A DNA stretch of 64,000 nucleotides, from contig WNNJ02001615.1 in NCBI GenBank assembly GCA_012934845.2, forward strand, positions 1 through 64,000. Direction: 5' to 3'. Below, piece after piece: positions 52,041 to 63,482 of this stretch (position 1 is the stretch's first letter; each line of letters begins with the position of its first letter). The position numbers were made by a program, and so were the translations under genes. The DNA is from Pomphorhynchus laevis. Lineage: Eukaryota > Acanthocephala > Palaeacanthocephala > Echinorhynchida > Pomphorhynchidae. The notes beneath the pieces were generated by a model, which searched no databases, was not told where the DNA came from, and worked only from the letters and a program-made list of their open reading frames with translations.

Positions 52041-52484
52041 AGAGTCTAATACAATGAAATCTGCGTCATTATTACAATTTAACTTTAAAAAATTATGCAA
52101 TTGTGTAAACCAAAGATTGGTAAGATTCCAATAGTCACTATTGAGATCATTTATAACATTAGCAATATTATTAGCAAACAATATGTAAAAATTAAAGAAA
52201 ATAACCAATTTAAATGTTAAGCCCATCTTTAATTAATAATAAAACTAAACGATTAGAAGAGAAATCATGTACAATATGATACAATAAATTATTCAAAATA
52301 TTCAATAATTATAAACGTATGCAATATTAATGTGATATTACGTAATTATTGAATAATTATTATTTTTAAATATAAAAACTACATTTATATTTTAAAAATA
52401 AATGCTATGCAGAAGAATTGTTTAAAATATTTAATCATTATAAACAAAAATAAATTGTCATTATAAAATAAATGTACTGATCGA

Positions 52485-55010
52485 TAATAAAACTAAGTTG
52501 CTATAAAGCTTAAATAGACAAAATGTGAAAATAATATAATTTTAATAAAAATTAGAAATCAAGGTTTATAATGTTTCTATTGTCATAATAAAATAAATGT
52601 ACTGGGAGTTATGAATCAAAGATACAATAAATAAGAAATAGAACGAAAAATTTAAATAATATAATTTTACTCAAATTTAGAAATAAATTCATAATTTTTT
52701 AATTAAAACCTTTTTAATTTATGCAAAAAAAATATAATTTCCATGATTTATTACGTTATAAAAAGATTGTTCACTCATTGATTTATTAGTCATTGATTTA
52801 CTAGTCATTAATTCATTACTCATGATTTATGAATCATTGATTTATTAGTTATATCTTATTACTCATTGATTTGTTAGTTTTAAAACATGGAAATTAAATT
52901 TATGCTTTATATATATTTGATACGAAAGAATTATCAAAATATTCAATAATTATAAATTATTGACGTTTATAAAAAGACGTATTTTTATAAAATAATTCTT
53001 TTACTAAAATGATATAATATATACGTTTATATAATATTATTTTAGTAAAAGCCCGAAAAAAGGTTAATTATTTAAAAAACAAAGATGCTATAAAGCATAA
53101 ATATGAAGATAAAATATGAAGATAATATTAGTTTAATAAAAATTAGAAATCAGGTTTATAATGTTTCTATTGTCGTAATAAAATAAATGTGCTGTCGATT
53201 ATGAATCAAAGATACAATAAATAAGAAATAGAACGAAAAATTTAAATAATATAATTTTACTCAAATTTAGAAATAAATTCATATTTATTTAAAAAAAATC
53301 GTAATAAACGCCTTTTAAACGTTTTGTACTATATTACTTAATAGCAATTTTTTCAAATTTATCATAAATAATAAAAAAATATCATGTCCACAATGAAACT
53401 TAAACGTTTAGCTAAAACGTTTTTAATGAAAAAAATATAAAAATTACATTCATATTTTATATAAATGTGATACAATAGTAATCAAAATATTCAATAATTA
53501 TAAACATAAATATATTGTGGTAATAAAATGAATGAGCGATGAAAAACAAAGATGGTTTAAAATAGGTATAGAATTTGCAATGTATCTAAGCTGCTACAGA
53601 AGTAGAAGTTTTGAAATTCATGTAGTCAATAGTTTCGAAGAAGCTCTTGATTACAAAAACCTATGACCGATCTTCATATTTTAACCCATAACGACGAACT
53701 ACTTGTATGATTGGACCAATGATTAAACCACGTTCAAGTAACATTCCACACGATTCAGAGAGTTACCGGAATGTTGAAAAATGTTGGCGGTATGCAAAAT
53801 CTGGATAAAGCAGGCAGCCGTCGATGACTTTTGATTACAAAAATCTAAGACCGATCTTCATATTTTTACCCATAACGACAAACTACTTGTATTATTGCAC
53901 CAATGATTAAACCACGTTCAAGCAACATACCGTACAATTTTCAAAGTTTCCGGAATGTACTGGGAGTTATGAATCAAAGATACAATAAATAAGAAATAGA
54001 ATGAAAAATTTAAATAATATAATTTTACTCAAATTTAGAAATAAATTCATAATTTTTTAGTTAAAACTTTTTTCAATTTATTCAAAAAGATATAATTTCT
54101 ATTATGATTTATTACGTTATAAAAAGATTGTTCACTCATTGATTTATTAGTCATTGATTTACTAGTCATTAATTCATTACTCATGATTTATGAATCATTG
54201 ATTTATTAGTTATATCTTATTACTCATTGATTTGTTAGTTTTAAAACATGGAAATTAAATTTATGCTTTATATATATTTGATACGAAAGAATTATCAAAA
54301 TATTCAATAATTATAAATTATTGACGTTTATAAAAAGACGTATTTTTATAAAATAATTCTTTTACTAAAATGATATAATATATACGTTTATATAATATTA
54401 TTTTAGTAAAAGCCCGAAAAAAGGTTAATTATTTAAAAGACAAAGATGCTATAAAGCATAAATATGAAGATAAAATATGAAGATAATATTAGTTTAATAA
54501 AAATTAGAAATCAGGTTTATAATGTTTCTATTGTCGTAATAAAATAAATGTACTGGGAGTTATGAATCAAAGATACAATAAATAAGAAATAGAACGAAAA
54601 ATTTAAATAATATAATTTTACTCAAATTTAGAAATAAATTCATAATTTTTTAGTTAAAACTTTTTTCAATTTATTCAAAAAGATATAATTTCTATTATGA
54701 TTTATTACGTTATAAAAAGATTGTTCACTCATTGATTTACTAGTCATTAATTCATTACTCATGATTTATGAATCATTGATTTATTAGTTATATCTTATTA
54801 CTCATTGATTTGTTAGTTTTAAAACATGGAAATTAAATTTATGCTTTATATATATTTGATACGAAAGAATTATCAAAATATTCAATAATTATAAATTATT
54901 GACGTTTATAAAAAGACGTATTTTTATAAAATAATTCTTTTACTAAAATGATATAATATATACGTTTATATAATATTATTTTAGTAAAAGCCCGAAAAAA
55001 GGTTAATTAA
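52485..55010. repeat. Tandem array, about 590-bp unit, four copies
   Basis: Units share ATGTACTGGGAGTTATGAAT, AGAAATAGAACGAAAAATTT, GATTTATTAGTCATTGATTT, a hairpin with TTCTTTTACTAAAATGATAT and its mirror TATTATTTTAGTAAAAG, and GCCCGAAAAAAGGTTAATTA. Unit starts (AATCAAAGATACAATAAATA) lie near 52614, 53203, 53971 and 54564. The second unit is truncated and followed by a foreign insert (53600-53950). No ORF spans a unit. Copies are close in sequence, so amplification is recent. Confidence 0.85.
53640..53957 (-). pseudogene. Duplicated coding-like fragment inside the tandem array
   Basis: Two diverged copies (about 53650-53770 and 53834-53957) share ACCGATCTTCATATTTT and CAATGATTAAACCACGTTCA. 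On the minus strand both encode MLLERGLIIG(P/A)IIQVV and YG. One continues LKYEDRS. This looks like a real protein segment copied and decayed. I do not recognise the family. Confidence 0.35.
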
Positions 55011-55129
55011 GATATAAACAAGATGTTATAAAATTGAATATTATTTCCGTTATTGAATATTATTTCCGTAATGATTTTATATTGTTCACTCATTAATTTT
55101 TTAGTTATTAATTAATGGTACAAGTTTAA

Positions 55130-55392
55130 TTATTTTAAAATATAAAAACTTGCACACCGCGAACAACTAATTTCAATTTGTTTTTAACTGTTTGAACACT
55201 TTCTTTTATTTGTTTAATTCTTACTTTTAATTTGTCTTGCGGTGTTGTTGTTCTTACTCTGCATTGTTGTGACGCTTTTATTTGCAAGACCTTTGCTTCT
55301 TCAAATAATTCCCTGAATTAGCCTGATTTCCAAAGATCGAGTGTCCTTTGGGGAGTTCTGCGGATTAAATTTGTTTTTCGGCTCATTATTCT
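55130..55392 (-). pseudogene. Coding remnant, possibly retroelement N-terminal region
   Basis: From an ATG at 55392 the minus strand reads NLIRRTPQRTLDLWKSG, a stop, then FRELFEEAKVLQIKASQQ and a lysine-rich helix DKLKVRIKQIKESVQTVK. The RR..QR...L...G.F..LFEEA+.LQ pattern resembles the region upstream of RT in the non-LTR family seen at 49240-49985. That link is tentative. Confidence 0.35.
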
Positions 55393-56685
55393 CTGCAGCA
55401 AAATTTAACTAATTACAATGATTTCTTTAAGAGCAATCTCATCATGTCCAGTAAGTCCGTTTGCATTCACTATGTATCAATCACTATGAAATGCAATCAC
55501 CATTATACTGTGGGAGATAAATGAGGTTGGGACGCCATGAAATGATATCAATGTACATTGTTGATTCGGTCGATTGTTATAATATTATTATACGGTACCA
55601 CATATAAATATAAGAATTGCATTTATATTTTATAAAAGAATTACAAAAGAAATATACAAAATATTCAACCATTATAGGAAAAGATGAATGTACCGAGCAT
55701 AAATGAAAAATGCTATGAAACAGAGATAAAACGAAACGTTTTTATATTTTTATTTTAATAAAATCTAGTTTACTAAAATATATCACTTATAAACAGTTTC
55801 GATGTGATAGAAAGAACGGTGATTATCTTATGAGCACCGGTGATATCTTATTGTCTCATTTGAGCAAGATATTATCTCATCTTATTACATTAGAAGACTA
55901 TAGATAAAGCACGACCTTGGATCATAGAACGATGTGCTATTATAGTAATAACTAATAAATATGAAGAGTAACTTGAATAATTTGTGTTTGAAACTATCGC
56001 AATTCATCAGAAATCAAAAGATATCCAAATTTCACGACTGTTCAACAAATGCCTATTTACAAAATAAAAAAACTGTGATCACAATCAATCATTAAGGAAA
56101 GGCATTTTAGGAATACATTAATAGCAGATAATATACATTAGACTGAGATTGAGTTCGATATTTTTATAGAGTGATCAAAAATCTGGAGGGAAGAAAGTTA
56201 AAAATATTGATAAATCTAGTTCGCTATTTGACTCAACTACCTAAAATAATTGACAGAATTATTAAAGAACAATTAACAAACATATATGTTTTTATTAAAT
56301 CGGAGATTTTTACATGAATATTTTGACTTTTTAAAATGTTTTTTCTCAGAACATCTAAGAAAAAGTTTCAATTTTTTAAACTTTTTGCATTTTTATTAAA
56401 CCTTTAATACAGTCGGTAAATATATGTTCAAAGCAGTTGTTCTTATTAGCACTATTAACATACTCAACTGAGAAATCTAATCAACGTCAAAATGAGAATA
56501 TATATAATGATTTAAAAATAATTATTAATAAAATTTATCACCATTTTTTATTTAATTAGTATCTAATTAAAGCATTTTGATTTTTATGAACTAAATCATT
56601 TTTAATAAAGAATTTGCTTTCTTTTATTTAAAAAATAATTATAAATTATAATTACATAATTATTAATTATGTAATTATATAATGT
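55393..56685. other. AT-rich DNA, no gene seen
   Basis: No coding frame, tandem repeat or recognised element could be supported. Confidence 0.35.
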
Positions 56686-57539
56686 ATTTCAGTCAGAGAT
56701 CATATTGCCGGGAAAACAAAGTTCACAGATCAAAAATAACTTGTCAGTAGTACAAATCAAATCAGCTAACTGAGACTACTTATTTAATATTATATAAATT
56801 AAAAATAAAGATAAATAATAAATAATTATATAAGATTTTATCTTTTTGCTTTACCGGTCAGTCAAATCAGTTAACTAACACTACGTATTTAATATCATAT
56901 AAATTAAAAATAAAGATAAATAATAAATAATTATACAAGCTTTATACAATTTATATTTATATCAGGTTAATATTTAAAATTTAAATTTAAAATAAATATC
57001 AATTGTTATGAATTGGCTAATAAATATCAGACGGTGTATTAGATCAGTACAAAAGCATCTATGACTGCTCTAAAAGTGCGGCGCATATTTAAAAGATTAA
57101 TTTCATTGAAAGTGTTTATTAAGCATCCACATCAGATCAGATAACTGAGAAAGTCCACAGGTCAATAATAACTTGTCAGTAAAATAAATCACATCAAAAA
57201 ACCGAGTCTATGTATATTATACGATGTATAAATAAAAATAAAGATAAATAATAAATAATTATATAAGTTTTATACAATTTATATTTATATCAGGTTAATA
57301 TTTAAAATTGAAATTTAAAATAAAAACCAATTGTTATGAATTGACTAATAAATATCAGACGAAGAATCCGAATAAAGATTAGAGGTCATCAAAAGGAACT
57401 TCTATGTTTTCACGTTTCAGCTTCTATTCCTCAACCCAACATAGCAGCGGGGCCAAATAAGTGTTAAGGAGTATTTCAACTGATGAAATTTGATTATATA
57501 GTATCTTATTTATTAGTTGAAAGAGTGAAAAAAATATTT

Positions 57540-57588
57540 ATTTAATCGAATTTTCAATATCCTACTGCTATCATCTTCAGGAGTAAAT
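57540..57588 (-). ncRNA. Hammerhead-like motif, family A, left arm
   Basis: Stem I ATTTACTC (57588-57581), core CTGAAGA (57580-57574), stem II GATAGC/GATATT (one broken pair), GAA (57555-57553), AATT, C, GATTAAAT (57547-57540). Confidence 0.5.
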
Positions 57589-57636
57589 GTTACAAAATAT
57601 TTTTACTATTTTATATTTGTAAAAATATTTTGTAAC

Positions 57637-57684
57637 ATTTACTCCTGAAGATGATAGCAGTAGGCTATTGAAAATTCGTTTAAT
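57637..57684 (+). ncRNA. Hammerhead ribozyme candidate, family A, right arm
   Basis: ATTTACTC (57637-57644), CTGAAGA (57645-57651), stem II GATAGC-AGTAG-GCTATT intact, GAA (57670-57672), AATT, C, then GTTTAAT. Stem I is slightly altered on the 3' side. Confidence 0.5.
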
Positions 57685-57770
57685 AAATATTTTACTTCAC
57701 TCTCTCCACTAAAAAAATCCAATATGAGTGAACAATCAATTTATAGTATCTTATTCTAATACAAGGTATA

Positions 57771-58390
57771 TTATTTATTATCCATCCATACAAATTTTCC
57801 TTTAATGATTTTAAATTTATTTTTAATATTATTGTGTTGATTTATATATTTTACTATTTTCTCTTTGATGGTATTTGTATAGTATCCTAGTTCGAAATAT
57901 GCATTTATTAAATTATTTAAATGATTTTAAAGAAAACTAATATCGTCACAAATTGTTGCAATTCTTAAAATTTCATTATTTAATGTATTAAACTTAATAT
58001 TATATGGCATGCATGAATGCTCATGCAAAAATATGTTTATCGTAAATATGAATGTTATCTTTATGATATAAATTAAAAGTAGTTTTAATTGATGTTTGTA
58101 TAATGTTCATATCTAGATATGCACCTTTATCGGTTTTGTTAAGAATAAGGATTTCTGGATAAATTTGTTCGCTTATTGAATAAAAATTGCTAGAATTAAA
58201 TACACATATATCATCAATGTATCGAAACATATATTTCATATCTTTATATAATTTAGATTTATTTTTTAAACAGTTATGAACAAATTCATATTCTATAAAG
58301 CTTAAAAATAAGTAAGCTATAATTGGGATCCTATTACCACCCATTGGAACACCTTTTACTTGTCTAAATATTGATGTCCCTACTTTTAAA
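57771..58390 (-). mobile_element. Penelope-like element (PLE4), RT palm and thumb
   Basis: The minus strand carries LKVGTSIFRQVKGVPMGGN (near 58390), PIIAYLFLSFIEYEFVHNC, YIDDICVFNSSNFYSISEQI with the catalytic DD, and the thumb near 57960. The N-terminal half continues at 61248 after the inserted L-A LINE. No GIY-YIG nuclease follows the thumb. Frames are broken near 58020. Confidence 0.8.
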
Positions 58391-61247
58391 TCTGATCTGT
58401 ATTTGTCAAAATACAGATCAGATTTGTCTAAATCCGATCTTATCCTCAACCTATTCACCAAGTAATCCATCGATATCTTCTGTCTCACCGAATCCTGGCA
58501 CTCAAATTCCGAAGACCTTTTCATTCACCGTCTGCTCTCTGCCAGTTGCTCCCTAGTCGAATCCGCCCGCCCCCTCAGCTCATGCCCTTATAAATTCTCT
58601 AATCATGGCGGCATCGTCGCATTCGCGCGTCACCCTTCGTCTCTTCGCAAAATCAATCCCCCTTTCAGTCCTTGCTCTTTTGAATTGCTGACTTGTCGTT
58701 ATTCTAGCCCGATCAGTCTAAATCTCGCCATTGTATACCGTTCTGGTTCATCAGCTCCTACATCCTTATTTTTTACCGAACTCGCTGACCTCCTTTCTCA
58801 TTGTTATTTGTCATCAATCCCTTCACTCGTTCTAGGCGACCACCCGTTTCATCAACATTATATACAACTACAATTACAAACTTATCTCTACGGCCCCCAC
58901 ACATATCCTTGGTGGGGCACTCGACATCATCGCTGGTCCGAACATTTTGCTGCATACACATCACTGCCCATCTCTGATCTTGGTCTATCCGATCACTTTC
59001 TCGTCACCATTGATCTCACTCACAACCACACCCCTCCTCACACACATACAATCCTACGTCACCTTTGGAGTAATCTTGACCTCTCCCTTCTCCGCTCTGC
59101 CTTACTCAAATAGTCTCTATCCTATTCCACAATAACATATTCATCTCATCACGATCTCGCCTTTCTTTTCGACTTTGAACTCACATCCACTCTCAATCTT
59201 CTCCAGCCCTTCAAGTCTCACCCACACCGTCGCTTGCACAGTTCCCCATGTGACATCCAATGCCTACTCTCAAAGCGTCGACTCCGGCATGCTTTTCGAG
59301 TCAGCGCTTTCTCAGACGTAATTTCAGCTCGATCCGTGATTCAGTCTTTCCGTGATTCCTATCTTGCTCTTCGCCGGTCTCATCTCAACCTACTAAGTAC
59401 CAAACGCAATTTCTTCTGGCAGCATAATTCCCCATGTGACATCCAATGCCTACTCTCAAAGCGTCGACTCCGCCATGCTTTTCGAGTCACCGCTTTCTCA
59501 GACGTAATTTCAGCTCGATCCGTGTTTCAGTCTTTCCGTGATTCCTATCTTGCTCTTCGACGGTCTCATCTCAACCTACTACGTACCAAACGCAATTTCT
59601 TCTGGCAGCATAAAATCATCACTTCATTCAACTCTAAGACACTCTGGCATACTTTTAACTCAATACTTGCTCATTCATCTTCGCCGTGCAACATCAATGC
59701 CCATTATTATTCGTCATTTCTCCAGACTAAAGTATCCACGTTGCTCTCCAACACCCCGATCTCTATCCTATCCCACTCTGCCCCGCCTAGCATCATTCTT
59801 CCGGAACTCTTTCATCTTCTCCCTATCTCACCTAACGAAGTATCATATATCCTCATGTCCTTGCCCAACGAAACTTTACCTGCCGATCCCCTGCCTACTC
59901 ACATATTAAAATCCATATGCTCATCGATATCCCCATTTCTCACAACCTTGTTTAACTCCTCCATTCGCAGTCGTATCTTCCCTTCACACTGGAAATCTGC
60001 AATCGTTCGTGCCCTCCTTAAGAAACAATCGCTCGACCCCTTCCTTCCTTCTAGCTATCGCCCCATTTCACTACTCCCTACTCTTTCTAAGCTCTTAGAA
60101 CGCCTCATCTTAATACAGATCAACGCTTATCTCTCCTCATCCAATCTGTACCCTCCTTTCCAATCCGCTTTCCGCTCTAATCACTTCACATAAATCGCCT
60201 GCATGAAAGTTTACAACGACTTACTCATTTCTCGAGACAAGTCTCTATATAGTGTTCTCATCTCTCTCGACCTCTCCTCCGCATTTGACATTGTCGACCA
60301 CTCTGTCCTCCTTTCTCGCCATCGTTATGATTACGGCTTTTCTTCCTCCTCCGTAGCATGGTTTGCCTCATATATATCCGACCGTTCCTTTCGTGTCTGT
60401 TCTAATTCATCATCCTCCCTTCCCATGCCTATCTTTTGCGGGGTCCCACAAGGTTCAGTCCTAGGTACCCTGCTTTTATCTCTTCTGCTTGGCGATCTCT
60501 CTCCGTTCTTCAAACCTTTCTCCTTTAATGTCATGCAATATGCCGATGACATCCTAATTTACGCTCATGCACCCGCACATCGCATACACGATATCGGCAT
60601 TTCTGACTCGAACTGTCTTTCTTCTATCTACAAACGTATCTTCAATCTCCATCTCGTTCTAAACCCCGACAAGTCCAAAATAATGTTGATCCTCCCCCGT
60701 AAACCAAACATATCTCCTCCCAATTTATCACCTTTCTTTTAAACCCTTCGTCCGTGACAAGGTCCGCTCGTCTAACTTAATTCCTTGTGACATCCGCCGT
60801 ATCCGCCCCCGTATCGACTTCCGTTCTTGTATGTCTCTTCTTTCATTGTTTCTTTTCCATAAAATCGATTGCTGCCTTAGCCTTTTCGCCTATTCCCCAA
60901 AATCCATCATCCTATCCCTACAAAGAATAATCAACACCGCCGTTCGAGTGCTCTTTCGTCTCCGTGGCTACACCCACCTCGCTATCGCTGCGTTCCCGCC
61001 ATACCATCTTATTCCACGTTCCCAGTTACTCCAACAACTACGGTCTCCGATCCTTCCTCGTCGCCGCCTCAGTCGCCTGGAATCAATTCCCGCTCGACGT
61101 CTGCCGCTCTCCCTCCTTTATCACATTCAAAGACCGCCTCCGTTTACACCTTCTCGACACTCGATTTACATTATTGTTTAGTTGTGGTCATGTAAGCGTG
61201 TGCTGTCACGCATTAGCCACATTAAAATAAATCTTTTTTTTATAATT
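58391..61247 (+). mobile_element. L-A LINE (L2/CR1-like), long copy inserted in PLE4
   Basis: Starts with a 14-bp hairpin (58391-58422). Coding pieces in order: a region with NHGGIVAFARHP (near 58600), endonuclease parts (LNLAIVYRSGSS, VLGDHPFHQHY, DLGLSDHFLVTIDLTHN), a linker with long in-frame tandem duplication (59242-59613), then RT motifs (SSYRPISLLPTLSKLLERLI, VLISLDLSSAFDIVDHSVLL, VPQGSVLG, MQYADDILIYA, LHLVLNPDKSKIMLIL). A C-terminal block (SNNYGLRSFLVAASVAWNQF) and a 3' end AAAATAAATCTTTTTTTTAT follow. The catalytic YADD is intact, but at least three frame or stop breaks separate the pieces. It is pyrimidine-rich and far higher in GC than the host DNA. Confidence 0.9.
59242..59613 (+). 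repeat. 186-bp in-frame tandem duplication within L-A
   Basis: TTCCCCATGTGACATCCAAT begins at 59242 and again at 59428. The two units differ at only a handful of bases. The period of 62 codons keeps the frame, duplicating the NSPCDIQCLLSKRRLRHAFR segment between the endonuclease and the RT. Confidence 0.92.
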
Positions 61248-62400
61248 TTGATTTATTAAAATATTAAAAGATTCTAATAATTCTATTTTATCCATATATT
61301 TATATTTACTTGATGGCTTAATTTTTGTTAGATTTGTGTTATAGTTATTATAACATATATATGTATATCTTTTCCGAATATAAGATTAATTAATTTTACT
61401 AACACTTCTTTAATATCTACTAATTCTAGATTTGTATAAAGCGTACTAAAATCGTACGTATTTATATTCGAAAAAATTATTCCTTTTGTGTGTTCTAAAT
61501 ATACTTTTGTAGAATTAATACTAAAATTGTGTTTTATACAAGTATTATTTTCGATTACCCTACATTATTTTTTGAAGTGTGCTTTAATTACTTTAATTAT
61601 TTTATTCATATAAACCGAAATCGGTTTCAATATACATTTAAAAGCATCACATATGAACCTAGGTTTTATTGGATTTTTATGTAATTTTGGATTTCAATAT
61701 AATAAAGGTATAGTTTTATTATCTGATTCAATTTTTATCCATTGTATAACAATGACTTGTAATAATTGTTTCTAAACTTAAATCACTACATTCATATGTT
61801 GTGTTTATATTTAAATCATTATTATTAACTTCTTTCATCAGTATATCATAATAAAGCTTTTTTACATATGAAGACAAAGTTATTACTAGCTTTATCAATA
61901 GTTGTTATTATATAGTTATCCTTTAATTTAGTAAGTTCTGTATACATATCTTTATTAATTTGATCTTTCCTTTTATAATTGTTTGTTATTTTCATTTTCT
62001 TTTTATTTTATCTAATATATAAGTTTTCCAAATGTTCATCTTTGATGTATTTAAGCTTTTACTATTAATCAGCTTATTAAAGTAAGCATTCAAGTCATTA
62101 TATCACGAATTGTAAATTTTATTTTTATTGTTATTATTTAATCTATATTTATACCCTTTTGATAGCATTTTCCTTAATTCATTATTTTCGATTAATTCTA
62201 GATTATGAGTGAATATATGCTCATTTATCATGATATAGTTATCCTTTAATTTAGTAAGTTCTTTATACATATCTTTATTAATTTGATCTTTCCTTTTATA
62301 ATTGTTTGTTATTTTCATTTTCTCTCTAATTTTATCTAATATATAACTTTTCCAAATGTTTATCTTTGATGTATAACTTCTATTGATTAGTCTCTAGTTT
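61248..62400 (-). mobile_element. Penelope-like element (PLE4), N-terminal part
   Basis: Continues the PLE interrupted at 58390. Minus-strand pieces near 61250-61460 match PLE1 at 9205-9400 (region with YTYICYNNYN and TLYTNLELV-type codons). Further upstream, frame 62318-62103 reads MKITNNYKRKDQINKDMYKE, then LTKLKDNYIMINEHIF, a lysine-rich N-terminal region. It contains a tandem duplication (61905-62060 with 62230-62365). Confidence 0.7.
61905..62365. repeat. Tandem duplication in PLE4 N-terminal region
   Basis: TATAGTTATCCTTTAATTTA, ATTTGATCTTTCCTTTTAT and TTCCAAATGTTCATCTTTGA recur about 325 bp apart. The two copies differ by a few bases. Confidence 0.85.
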
Positions 62401-63000
62401 AGGCTAAATGCCTGAACTATAGAAATGCTAACTTTTGCTTTATAATAACTTAATACATTTAAATAAATATTTTGAATTGATATTTCAAAAATAGTATTTC
62501 TAAAATAAATAGTATTTCTAATTATCGGAATGTACATGATTCCTTCTTGAACTCGATATTGTTTACAAGCAATCAAATTTTATAAATCAAAATAATGCAT
62601 TAATCAAATACGATGATTTATTTTTTACAACAATATCTGGTCACATTCAAAAATAATATTCCCGATCTAATATGTAAATATGTAAATGTTACTATCCGTA
62701 AATTCTTAAATCGAGGTATGAAATTCTAAACTTGAATATTTATTGTATTAATATTCAAATATAAGTGATAACATGAAATTTTCGTTAATAATCAAAAGAA
62801 ATATTTAACGATTGAAAAATAATTAAACATATTAAATGGCTTTTTATTAAAACAATCGGTTTAAGTTACGCAATTTTTTTCTAAAATTTTTGCTTTTATA
62901 AATCAAAAATTTGAAATTTTGAAAAGTTAAATTTGTACTTTCTTAATTATTTATTTGCTACGCTTCTAAATTAATATAGACAGAAATTAAAAGATTTTAT
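62401..63000. other. AT-rich DNA, no gene seen
   Basis: No recognised feature. Confidence 0.35.
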
Positions 63001-63299
63001 GGCAACTATATATCTTCAGATTTTGATTTTAGAGAAGCACTAAATTTATCAAGATGGAATCTAGGAATACATTATCAAATATTAGCAACGTCTTTCTTCG
63101 TACAGCAACAATTTAAGAAATGCTGATTTGGATAACTTTTTTGGGACAGTGAACATGATATTTGTCCTTGCGAACTTGTGCATTGACTTATAGAAGCCAG
63201 ATTAGCACAAAGAGGTGAAAATCTGTTAAGTGGTACCCCTTCCATTTCAAAAGAATATGAGCAAATGGTGACATATCACGATATTGAATATCTAATCCC
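63001..63299 (+). other. Coding-like pieces upstream of the makorin motif
   Basis: Short frames read SDFDFREALNLSRWNLG (near 63015) and LIEARLAQRGENLLSGTPSI (near 63187). They are on the same strand as the makorin motif but in different frames with stops between. They may be earlier makorin exons or decayed sequence; I cannot assign them. Confidence 0.3.
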
Positions 63300-63482
63300 C
63301 TGATTGATTCTCCGAATCCTGCAGTATGTAGTTTCTATCAAACCTCTGGGTGTTGTGAAAATCCAAATTGCGAACGAGTTCACGGTGAATTTTGTAAAGT
63401 GTGCGAACAATACGCTCTCAACCCGAAAAACGAAAAGCAAAGAAACTTTTGTTCAATTCTTTTGATTGATACCGATTCTTAA
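63300..63482 (+). pseudogene. Makorin-like zinc-finger fragment
   Basis: An open frame reads DSPNPAVCSFYQTSGCCENP, then NCERVHGEFCKVCEQYALNP and KNEKQRNFC before a stop at 63482. This matches the third C3H1 finger plus the Cys-His segment of makorin (C.Y...G.C.....C.Y.HG..C..CG...L.P.....R..H). Makorins are E3 ubiquitin ligases with a RING domain next. No RING follows here, and the frame ends just after the motif. A possible acceptor (AATCCTGCAG) lies at 63330. It is either one exon of a makorin gene with an unseen donor or a decayed copy. Confidence 0.55.

Larger units (their letters stand above)
57511..57741. mobile_element. Family A palindromic element with 14-bp direct repeats
   Basis: Flanked by TATAGTATCTTATT at 57497-57510 and 57742-57755, in the middle of a PLE tail whose uninterrupted form has the sequence once. 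This is a clear insertion with target-site duplication. The arms (57530-57612 and 57615-57705) are inverted copies. The right end has an extra ATATGAGTGAACAATCAATT. No protein is encoded, so it is non-autonomous. Confidence 0.75.
56690..57770 (-). mobile_element. PLE4 tail region with nested tail copies and family A insertion
   Basis: In plus-strand order: GATCATATTGCCGGGAAAAC, ACTTGTCAGTAGTACAAATC, GCTAACTGAGACTACT, a second tail start near 56866, a third near 57140-57215, the pseudoknot (57399-57454), then a family A element (57511-57741). Tail sequence resumes as CTTATTCTAATACAAGG and leads into the RT 3' end. Three successive tail beginnings suggest tandem or nested tail copies. Confidence 0.65.

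Noticed and set aside
52023-52226. Minus-strand open frame of 67 codons
   Set aside because: AT-rich chance frame with no motif, starting inside non-coding sequence and running into a PLE tail.
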